Of a stretch of DNA of 64,000 nt, positions 23,301 through 35,300 are shown piece by piece (the first letter of the stretch is position 1; the number at the start of each line of letters is the position of its first letter). The stretch comes from Toxonevra muliebris (taxonomy: Eukaryota; Arthropoda; Insecta; Diptera; Pallopteridae): positions 96,155,235 to 96,219,234 of the forward strand of contig OY829326.1 of NCBI GenBank assembly GCA_963691655.1. The letters run 5' to 3'. The notes below the pieces were generated by a model that was not told where the DNA came from, made no database searches, and saw only the letters and a list, made by a program, of their open reading frames with translations. Made by a program: the position numbers and the translations under genes.

Positions 23301-26300
23301 ACAATAAAGGTTGAAAAATCGAAAAATGAAATGAACAATAAAGGTTGAAAAATCGGAAAGTTAGAGCTATGAAATGTTGCTGGTCACTCAAATGAAATGA
23401 CCAACAGTCTTCAGGTCAAGAACGTCGCTTGAAAATACCGAAGTTGGTGAATTTATTTAATTTGTCAGCCGAAACTTTCATAAAATTCTAATAATGGTGG
23501 GTGCCAAACGGTAGAAAAGTACTATGGTAGAATGTGGTGTACCATTTTTTCCGTCTGGTGAGAAAATCTTTATTTTTGCTGTGCCAAACGGTATCAAAGT
23601 ACTTGAGCAAATTTTGACAGCAATGGCCGGCAAAACAGCGACGGAAAAATAACATATAAAATTAACTAAATGAAAAAGTAATTTAAAAAAAGCACTGTGA
23701 ACGAAATAAGATCAATAAAATAATGGATCGTGCTGCGTATTTATGCGTTTGTGCAGTGACGCTTTTATTGTCGTTTGTTTCTCTGCTGGTTATTGGCTGC
23801 GCTCGACTTCTATTTATTACATTTGTCAAATTTTCATGTAGTCTTTGGGCAAGGTGTATTTATACCAGGTGAAGTTACCAGCAACTCATTCTTCTTCTTT
23901 CTTCGTAGTCAATATCATAGGCTGTCAAAATCATTGTTTACTTTTGATTGTTTGTTTACGTTGTTGCCGCCATTATGACCCCAACAACAAAGATGTGTTG
24001 TTATTATTTTGTTGTGCGGCTGATTTTGACATTTTATGATATCTGATGCAACAACAAAGATATGTGGTTTTTGCCAAGGTGAAATTGTTGTAATATTGCT
24101 ATCACCTTACACATGATTTCACCATGCCCTTGGGGCCACATAAATTTTTGACAATCATATTCACTAGTGTCAAAAATTTACTCACTCGAGTACTTTGGTA
24201 CCGTTTGGCATAGGCTCTAATTGTGAAAAGTTTTGAATGTCACTGTATTTAAATAGTTAGATTGCAAAATGGTATTAATTGTGAAAATAAATTATAAATA
24301 CTGATTGTTTTAAATTGAACATACCTTGTTATAAAAGTCATAATCATGAGTAAATAACCCAAAGAGAATATGAACCAGACTATTACGAAAATTTGATAAA
24401 CCACAAACCAACCACCAAATTCTCGCGGCTGTAAAGAAATATTAAAAGAAAGTAAAAACATGTATTCAAATTTTCTAGTAACGACCCTCAGCCATCAACC
24501 ATATATACCAATATACCAACCTGGTTCGCATTAAATGTTGGCACATAATCACCAAATCCAATTGTAGTCATTGTGACATATGAATAGTACATGGATATGG
24601 AGTAAGGCCATTTTTCAAAGTATGTGAAAACCCATGATGGCAGCAATATAAATAATGTAATACCCGGTATTAGTGCTATAATAATTATGGTTACAAGACC
24701 CAATTGCGGCGGTACATAGTGCTTATTATGGGATAGTTTATACTTTTTATAACGACGATAAATGGCCTCAAACTATAATCATGTTTGAAAAGAAGTAATA
24801 ATAATTTTATTTGTATATATAGTATGTATTACAACTATTTCACAACTTACTGTTTTGCCAAAATATTCACCCAAACCCGCGAATAGTATACCATTCACCG
24901 GTATACCAATTACCGAATAGACAATCATTATCATACGTCCAAGAAATGTGTTTGGTGATATATTACCATAACCAACCGTCGAGCAGACGGTAAATGCAAA
25001 GAAAAATGAATGATAAAAGGTCCATGTATATGGTACTTCATATTTATCTGTTGTGTAATTGGTAACCGGTTTGTCACAGTAACTGGAAATTTTATCAAGT
25101 ATTTGTATTTGTACTGTCTCATTTTTATCGGCAAGTTCATCAACAAGATATTCTAAAACAAAAGTAAAAATGGAAAGATGTAATAAAAATTGACAAGATA
25201 AGAATTTACTTTAATTTCTAAAATGTTCAGTCTAATCTTTTAATTTCTTAATTTTTGTATATATTGCAACATTTTTTATTTATGCAATGATAAACTATTA
25301 AATTCATCTAACTTATTTTCGTTAAGTATTTAAATTTATGCGATCTTTTGTTAGTGACAGGAAACTAACATTTACACATGATGACCTTTGCTATCTGTAA
25401 TAAACAAATAGCGGTACTTATTTGATAGTATAAACAGGTTGAATGCCATTGTACTGATTGATATATTTATGTTGCCAGATAGAAAAAAAAACAATATATT
25501 AAACTGATTAAATTGTTGCTGTAATCATCATTGTTGTATAAATTAAGTTAGCTAAATTATAAGCTATTCCATTCATGAGATTCTGTAACTTTAGATGTAA
25601 AAGTTAAGTGTGGGCAAGATTGAACATAAAATATCCTGTACACCTGTCTAACAAAATAACCGACCGTTTGACTGACTGAAGAGGACATTTTTCTACCAAT
25701 TTGAAAAAAACCCGACAAAAAATTTGTGAGTAATGCATTTATAGGAACAATAATATGTTAAAATTTAAAAAGATAAGCTATAATACTAAATATAAATATG
25801 TATGATATGATTTTCAATATACAGGTATGTATATTGAAAATCATGTAATGCTATACCAATTTTAAAAGTTTAATAATCGTTTATTATTTTAACAACCATA
25901 ATCATTGCTGAATTACTGTTTTATATAAAAATATATATTTTTATCATTGTTGTTGATTTATCAGATTTAGGTAGGTACTTAAGTGGCTACTTCTCAGCAA
26001 TCAATGAATTTTTGATTTGGTACGTTATTAAAGGAAATTAAATTCTAATGATATGTGACTTAATATTGCAGTGTTAACGTACAATTTCCTTCTTTTTTTA
26101 CTGAGAGACGTTGTTGATAAATCAATAAGTGATAAAATATGTTTGTGCATATTAAATTGTGTTAAGTTTGACTAAGCTTCGATTCATTTGTTATACTTAC
26201 GGAGGGACCAATAAAAGTTCATTAGGTTTGTGCTATTTTATTAGTTTTTGAAATATTCAAAGTTAATAGGTGATTTGAAATATTACGATATTTCATTTAA

Positions 26301-29300
26301 ACTTTCAAGAAAATCTGTAAGAAGGGATACAACTAAGACTAAGACATGTAAGGTCGGCAGAATTCCCATCGTCAACACAGCAAGAAATTTGTTTTGTCAA
26401 TCTCTATGGATTTCGACATCAACTCAAGCCGACGACGATACAAATGTGTCCCTGGTGAAAGCTAAAATTTAGGAAGAGCCGAGATTAATCCAAGAAATAA
26501 TAGCTGGTGAACTGAATATGAATACCATGGCTGTGTCTCGAATATAAAAAAATCATTTTGGACAAACGAAGAAATTTGTTCGATGAGGTTTTAATCACTG
26601 TCAAAAAGAGCCACGTGTTTGTTTTGTCCAATATTTCCTGACAAATATTATTTGCTAGTAATCTTGACAACTCTTATTAATTGAATAAGCAGTTGCTTGC
26701 ATTATTACTAGCTAAATATTACTAAATAAATAAAATGACCTAAAAAACAATTAAATATTACTTTAAAAATTACCCAAAAAATGATTGAAAATTAACACCA
26801 TAAATAAAAACAAAATGAATTGTAAAAGCCAAAATCAAATCCAGTTGCTTTTGTTTTTCTTCTATATATTCTTGACGATAGAGGTAAATGCTCTTAAGAT
26901 GGAACTCCATAACTTGCGATTGCGGCCGGTTGTGTTTAAATGCGGCTGAGATGCTTTTATATGCATGTTCCGGATTGCCGCATTAAAGACCAAAAAGTTG
27001 GGCAACTTTCATCTTTTTAGTGCGGCACAAATTTAAACTTAATTTTAAATTTAATTTCATTTATTAAATGTTTAATCCCAGTTCCAAAAAGATTTTCATA
27101 TTTTGTTTAATTTGGTAAATAAAACGCAATTTATGTTTAGTTATTACTTTTTCTTTTTATTCGAATTCGATCTGTTGGCTTCTTGCCGATTTAGTGACTA
27201 CTGTTTTCTTTTATACTCTATATTTATTTATGAAATCAATTGTTTTGCTTTTATAAAGTTTAACTTGTACCATTTTTAAATACACAAACGTCAAAATCTA
27301 GTGAAACTTCAAATTCATGTCACGGTTGATAGCAGCAGTACTGTCTTGACAAAATGTTGGTTTTTTAGTATGACATTACCATAAGATGTCGCGACTAGAC
27401 ATTTTGATGGTAAGACATGAATATTAACATGATATATAGCTAGTCGAGACACTATGTAATGGTGTATTCCCATCGCATCGCCGCACAGTATTGATCACAT
27501 TTGATTCGAAAAAAGAAGATATATTCTGGAGGATATATAAATTGATTTTAAGAAAATCAAAAATTATTTTAATTTCAAAATGAGATAAATCAGCTTATTG
27601 AATATGCCACAGAAGTCGCTTTTCATAGTGCGCACAGAGCGAAAATGCCGAAATCGCACGCAAACGCAAATTATGCTGTTCCTCCGTCATTGTGCTTCTT
27701 CTCCCAAAGTAAGTCGGAGGTCGGCTGCATTAGTTGTGTTTAAAGCATAAATCGCAATTTCGGAACTAAAGTTCACATAACACACGTAATTTCTAAAAGC
27801 ACTACAAATGGGAGAGAATGTTGGAATGAAAAAGAAGATTAATTTAAAATATTTCCATTACATAACGGTAAAGTGACATTTTTTAGTACTAAATAGAAGA
27901 TTCAAAATTTATGAAATTATTACATTTTCACAGTGGATATCCCCTTTCAAAATGCGAAAAAAAATAAGATTTATTTTAGATAGTAGGATAAAATTGCCCA
28001 ACAAATGTTCCGAAAATATAAAAAAGTGGTTTCAACGCTAACAACCCCAAATAAAGTTGCCAGGGCCTCTTTGAAATTGTATTTGCAGCAAAGTGATTCG
28101 GCGTTTGCGAAATCATGAAAAAATTTTTTTTTTGCAGTGCGAGCTGCCCATAAAGATTGTGCACTGTTGGTAACCTTAAATGGTATTCCAAGAATATTTA
28201 AATCAGGTTGAGGAAACTTTAAATATACAGTGAAGGACAAAAGTCAACATACACTACGGAATTTTAAGTTTCTCTAAACCTAAGAATCTAAAAGAAAAAT
28301 TAGGTTTTTAGTCTTATAAAAATGATTATTTATTCACAAAATAAAATTACTTCAATAGCATAATGAAGAGACCGCAAGCTTAGTTGCTCCTATGATATGA
28401 CGACTACTAGCAGCTAATGATGCCCAAGGAGGACCACTAAATATTGGAAATGGCATATAATGTTATTGATCATGCTAAAAATAGTTAATCCTTAGATAGT
28501 TTCGTACTTTATTCCCCAAATAATGGGCAAGGTCTAATTAAAACCGATTGTATGATATTGAATTTTGCGTTGCTTTTGGTATCCATTTATTGTTCGTAGG
28601 TATCCAGATTAAAAAGAAAAACTCTCAATAATATTTGAATAACCTCAAGTAAAAACTAATTTTGTGTCTTTAGTCCCAAAAAAGGTATCCCGACCAAAAA
28701 ATTAAAAACTTATATTGCATATTAAATATGTGTGATAGGTTTAGATAAAATATTACAATACCATATACGTTTAGTAACGAGACTTTTATAGATTTAGTAT
28801 AAACAATAACAGTTTTTTATATTTGCACACTCATTAAATAGACACTATAAAGTTTTAAATCCCTCACATGCTATATACTATGGACGTGTGTTTCACATAA
28901 TAAAAACAAAGCAAAAATTTACTAAAATCATTGACATCGAACTTGAAACAATATCAAAACAAAAAAAAATGCCAATTGACCTAACGGCGGTGTCGTTCTC
29001 GATTACCGCCACCACCACCTCCATCATTACCATTACCATTATTATTTTCCGTCAACTAACGAATTAATTTGTATGATAAACACACCTATTTAAATTGCCG
29101 CTAAACTTTCGACATACAAGTATATCACGCATACATACTCATTTATATCACACTCTCTTATACAGCCAGCAAACAAATTGTATCAATGACAAACGGAACT
29201 GTCACATACAGATGTTAGACTGACAACGACGACAGATGAATGGACTAGCAGATAAATACAGATATGTACTAAATAAAGTATAGCAATTGTCTTATTAAAT

Positions 29301-32300
29301 TGGCCATTAAGTGTGGGTACCTACAATAATAATGCCGAAAAAATAAACGGAGAAAGCAGCAGCGGTCGAAATTACCGTAAAATGTAAGTGATATGTGCTT
29401 TGTGTGTGTGACGTCACTTGTAACATGTATGTTTAGATAAAACTAAGTAATTGTATCGCTGGATTACGGTAGTAGTAAAAATGAATTGAATGAATTGTGT
29501 TCGGCCTACGATATGTCACATTGACATTTAAGTACCTATTAAATTTAGTTCATTCGGTGTTTACATGCATGCTTGCATATTTTTTCACAAACAATTTAAT
29601 TTCATGAAAGCATTTACTTTGATTTAGATCTTTTGAGATGATAGTGTGATTGAAATATGGAAGCATTACCACTATCATGATTTCCGTGTGAGTTTACTCA
29701 ATACCCTACACATTGATTTAGATGTAACTGTTTACCCGTAAGTATGGCAGCCCGACCTCCAGATATCTCAATCAAAATAAGGCTGTGGTTATATTGCGAG
29801 TATGCTCGGCGAACACCATGAAATTGTTGTTGCACCGAACACAAAGAGAGAGTCGGTACTCACTCTCACACCGAACACGATAAGCTCGGTGTATTGTACA
29901 CCGAGCACGCGGAGTATTCAGGGTGGCAATGAGTTATTTTACAAAACAGTAACATTACTTATAAAATAGTATTAAACAAACGAGTATATTTTGACCAAAA
30001 ACAACTCTGCAACGAGCTGAATGTAACCACTTTGACCTAGCACGGAAGGAAATGTTTTGTGTTCGTCGAACACCGAGCACCAATATAACCAGGCGCTAAG
30101 TGAACACTCTTTGACTTAAATTTTTATATAATAATTTTATAGCTAGAGCTACATAGTTTCCAAGATATTTCTTTGTTTCACCGAAACAATATACGTATGG
30201 ATCAAAAATATCTAACGAAATCTGTGGTAGCAATGGTTATGTGACTCAGTGTTTGATGTGATAATATCTTTACTCGGGGCTGAAGGAAAATTTTTAGTGG
30301 GGTGAATTGAGAGAAATTAAAATCAAATGTCACGTCGGTGTCGTGTGAGGTTTCATAGTATCTGTGATTTTATAAGTGTGTATTTTATTACATATTACTT
30401 TATACTTTAAGCCCAAAAGTATGCAACACATAATTTTTATATCAAAAACGGTTGTTTTTATTTGCTGAATTGTTTTATTGCATAGTTTATTTTAGTTTAT
30501 AGTTTATTCTTTCCTAATTTAAATTGTAAAATAATATCAAGATTAAGCGATGTATATGTGCAAAAAGAGAAGAAAGTGGATTGAAAAGAGAAAATGGAAA
30601 TTTTTGAAAATTCATCGTTGCATTTTTTGGAACATAAAAACGAAAAACGTTTTTAATTAAGTAAACAATAATGCGTATCACATAATGTGACGAGTGCGGA
30701 AAGGAACCCTATACTCCATAATATAATAATCTTCCGTTTTGGGGATTTGCAACTTTGTAGTCTATGTAGACTACTTTCTATGGGGCTATTTGAAGTCATT
30801 TTTCCTGACGTGACAGACAGCATTAGGCAAAAAATAGAAAAAAGACACGGAAGAATCATAAAAGAGGCTCAAATTTAAATCAATACTGAAGGTTAACATT
30901 TAAATTAATACGCCACCTTGTATTATGCCTAAATTACTTGATCTTTTCCCGTCTCTTTTTTTCTGTGTCAATGCTTTCTTAAATATGTTCTGATAATTCC
31001 TCCTCTTGAAAGGTTTTCTGGCCACTGAGCCCTGGGTCATATATTTAATAAATATTTAGGTCCAACAGATTAGTTGGACTTATCGAATATACGGGTTAAA
31101 TTATTTTGATGATTTCTTAGCGTTGACGTGATTTTCAGGTATCTATAGTAGAGGTTACATGTATAGAGTAGGAATTTTATATTCGACCTTGACTGAACTT
31201 ATTTTTTTGTCAATGTTTTAACTTTATATTAAATTCAAATCATATTGAATTTACTTAATGCATGATTACATTTTCTGTTTGTGTATGTATATTGAATTAT
31301 ACTAAATTTAAAATTAAAATTGAATTAAATTTTTTAATGACAATTTTATTGACACTTTAAAACACAGACTTTTGTATAGAAGTAATTTAGACATTTAGAT
31401 AAGAATTAACGATATTTACTACTTGTAATAAAAGCGGAAATAAATGTTTTTCTCGAAAATTCAGTGTGATCAAGTTTAAGTGTATTTTCTTTTGTTTGAC
31501 GTAGCATTTCTCTGTTTCGATATTAAATTTGCACTACTGCATTGTATACCATAAAAAAGAGACCTCAAAACGCAGAAATTGCATTTAATTTAACCAGCGT
31601 TTAAGTTATTTAAACATTCGTTTAAGCAATTTCTTGCATTAAAGTGCAATGAAAATATTTGTATGCAAATTACTCTTCTACTATTAAGTATTATTGCTAT
31701 TATTATAAATTGTAACAATTCTTTGCATATTTTCATAGCCTTTTATTAGTTTATTTCTTCTTTTACATAAGATTTTATTTGTTGCTTAATTCTCTTAATC
31801 TGTGTTAAGTAAAATAATCTCATGCTTATTTTAATAAAAACGAAATGTATTTGTGCTAAATTATTGCTTTTGTAAGAAAAAAATATATCGTTTTAATTAA
31901 TTTGATTATTTAATTGGGCTTGTGCACAGATTTAAATAGTTTTCGGCATTTTTCAGTACTAACTACAAAGGAGAATGAGTTTAGAATAAAACTAAAAAAA
32001 CAAAAAGATTTATTAAAATTTATTTATAATAAAATACAACTTTTTAAACAATACAAACTTTTTAGATACTAACTTCCTTCTTCGAAATGGTTACTTTAAA
32101 TAAAAAAAATTAACAAGTAATTAAAGTAAACTTCGTAAATATTGGACGACTTTAAAATAAATCTTATACGTCATAAACAGCTTTCTTTTTTTTTTGTGAT
32201 GTAGTCAATTTAGAAAATTTATGAATTGTTGACATATGAAATTATCATAATTTTTATGGTTTTTTTTTCTGCTAATAAATAGAAATTATAATAGGAAATT

Positions 32301-35300
32301 TTGCTTTATTGGTGAATTACATAGAAGTCGATTATACAGTACATATGTATGTAGTACATATCCAAATAAAAATAATAGCTTAACTTCGAAGTGGTTGCCA
32401 TGGTAGAGTGATTAACGTGTGAATTCTTATACTGAAGATTCAAAGTTTTTTTACTCCGGTGAATAGCGGGGTAGGTAAGTATGTGGGTAAGTAAAGTCAC
32501 TTGTTCTCATTTATTACACCGAAACTCAAGTAGCTCAGAACACCAGTGTTACCACTTTGATCCAATTGGATCAGAAATGATACATTTTTGTCACTTTTTT
32601 CAGTGATATTATTCTTTTTTGCTTTGGCCCTATTTTGATACTTTTTTCCAAAAGAAATGTCTAATAGCGTGCTGCTTAACTCCAAACAATTGGCAACTTT
32701 ATTTCCACAAGTTATTATTTTTGCGAGTGGCAATTTCCGTTATCAATTTTACCATTGGAATTATTGTCTCCACTGAATCGGCATTCGTTTTTGCTTCTTC
32801 CCAGTCGCCGTTTTCGCGAACAGTGGTATGATGTCTTGCTATGGTTACAACAAAAAAAAAAAAAAAAAAACATTTTGCTCTTTTCTTTTTATTCTTTACT
32901 AATAAAATATAAATTAACTTGTTATTTGTTAGCAAAATCATTTTCTTTTCATCAAATTTTGAACGTATCACAATTTTGTTACGTTAATACTATTTCTTTT
33001 TTAAGATGATACACTTTTATACTTTTCTGCCTTTCAGGGTGATATATCTTTTTTCAGTCAATGGTTTAGCACTGCTCAACACCCTTGTGATAAGGATGAG
33101 AAATGTTAGCAGTCTCCCTAATTTAAACTAAAGGATATTGGCTGAGTTTCTACATGCATTAATGTAAGGCATCAGTGTGTTTAACTACTAAGTCGTTGGG
33201 AAATGGGTTTACCTTACTGCGCAAAAGTGCTGTATTACAAATTTACAACAAAGTTACGTAATAGTGCGAATACACGAGAGAGAATTTTAGCCAAATTTAG
33301 CATTTCATTGAAATGCTCTCCCTGCTCTCCTGCCGTAGCGCAGGGAGAGCAACCTCCACTCATTTTCTAACATAGGTAAAAATCTTTAGTATTTCAACAT
33401 TGGTTATTTATTTAGACAGAATTTATGCACGATTTAAAAGGAAAATATTTAACAAGTATGTATTTAATGTACACGTTTTTTCTTACTTGCGTACTTTTAA
33501 AAGAAATAATATATTTTGCTTCGTTTTTTTTTTTTTCTTTTTGCAAATCTTTGCTAAAAATGCAAACAATCTTTGAATAAATTGAATCGCAACCACGCGG
33601 TATTTTTAGTTTATATACAAATATGGGTATATACAACATGTGTAAATATATTTTTTTAAGGCATTATTTATAGGTATGTGAATTATACATATTGATAAAT
33701 ATGAGTAAGAACGGTAGTAAATAGTAGAGCAGTAGCAAAAGTGTGAAATATGTTAAATAATTTTATACTCATATTGTACATTATACTCGTACGAGTTGAA
33801 CGAGTCTATATTTTAAGATGTAAACTCATGCATTTTATTGTTTAATAAGCAATTAACAGTTTTAAATCGTGCCTAAAGTTTAAGGTTAAGTGCTTTGTTC
33901 GAAAGAAATGTAATAATAACACACACAAAATCTGGCAGCGTTACAAAAAAGGATCCCATATGAACAGTTTGAGACTCTTGTAGTTGATAACATGGTGCGA
34001 CAGTAAAAAATACCTGGGAAGTGATATACTTTTTCTTGTAGATCTTGTCGAGTAAAACAAGAGTCTGTATGTGAAATTTTCCAAACACCCCCAAAATCTT
34101 CATTTACCATTAAAAAAACCGGTGTTGGGTACCTTTGCGCACTTATAAGCCTGTAACTTAGTTGATTATCAACAGATATCTTACCTGTTTTAGAAGAAAG
34201 AAACTTAGACCTTTCGAATTATTCTTACTTTATGTAAGAAAACTTGAGAAATTTGTGTGTATTTGTCCAGCAAGCACAATTTTTTCATTTTTTTTTTCGC
34301 AATTTCTCAAATTTGGCGATGTTTCTATACACTATTTTATAAAGAAACTATACTACTTGTGAAAAATATGTTTAATAACAAATACAACGCATGTTTGTTT
34401 TTAAAAATCGGTAAGTAATTGACTGAGTTATTAAATTTTTTATGAAAACATAATTTTTATAAAAATACAAAATTTGGCCATTCAGCTGAAAAATGTTTGC
34501 TTGACTGTGTTTTTTTTTTAATTAAGCATCATCAGTTTCTCGTTGAAGTGACCAAAAATATTCTGAAATCATTTGTGTTTTATTTTTTCCTTCGAAGCGC
34601 TTTCAAATTGTAGCCATTCTTGGTGAAATTAAAAACAAACATGCGTTGTATTTGTTATTAAACATATTTTTTGAATTAATTCACAAGTAGTATGGTTTCT
34701 TTATAAAATAGTGTCTAGAAATCTGGCCAAAGTTGAGAAAAGGCGAAAAGAGTGAAAAAAATGGTGTTTGCTGGACAAATACATACAAATTTCTCAAGTA
34801 TTCTTAAATCAAATACATATCATTCGAAAGGTCTAAGTTTCTTTCTACTAAAACCGGTAAGAAACTGAAAATCTGTTGATAACACTGGAATTCAGTTAAA
34901 ATATAACATGAAAGTATGTTTTCTAAACTAATTCAAGGTCGCTGAACACGGAAATCACATTAATTTTTTTCGAGATATGACAAAATAACGGTTTTCAGGT
35001 TACAATTTCACTTACAGGCTAATATATCATTACCTATAGCTTCTATCGTTATAGGAAATATAATTAAATTACGCGTTTAATGTTGCCAAGTTTGTTAAAA
35101 TCGGATTAGAAATGACTGAGATATAGATGTTGAAAGTTCAATTTTGGTGTAATTTTTGAGAAATTTTCACACAAGTCGTGGGCTAAGTTTTCTTTCTCAC
35201 AAAAAGTGATCACAAAATCTAAAGTTTTTTTTTAATCGATAGACCATTTCATTACAAAAATTTTAAGCATAAAACGATAGCAATCGGATCAAAATCGAAA

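Larger units (their letters stand above)
23246..24245. mobile_element. Tc1-like element, 1000 bp, carrying other MITEs
   Basis: Ends CAGTGACGGTCAAAACTATT and, in reverse complement, CAGTGACATTCAAAACTTTT, each next to TA (23244-23245 and 24246-24247). The C-A-G-T-G-A-C-x-x-T-C-A-A-A-A terminus is a Tc1-type end. Interior left part (23370-23460) has decayed frames; the rest is filled by nested repeats. No intact transposase. Confidence 0.65.
18724..24324 (-). other. intron 4 of the channel gene
   Basis: 5.6 kb, host to a hAT element (19034-20570), a TTAA element (22392-22942) and a Tc1-like composite (23246-24245). The segment 20579-22387 is A+T-rich with no assigned feature. Confidence 0.7.

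Noticed and set aside
26890..27790. possible inverted repeat (GTTGTGTTTAAATGCGGC against GCTTTAAACACAAC)
   Set aside because: Only a short, gapped match; not enough to separate from chance.
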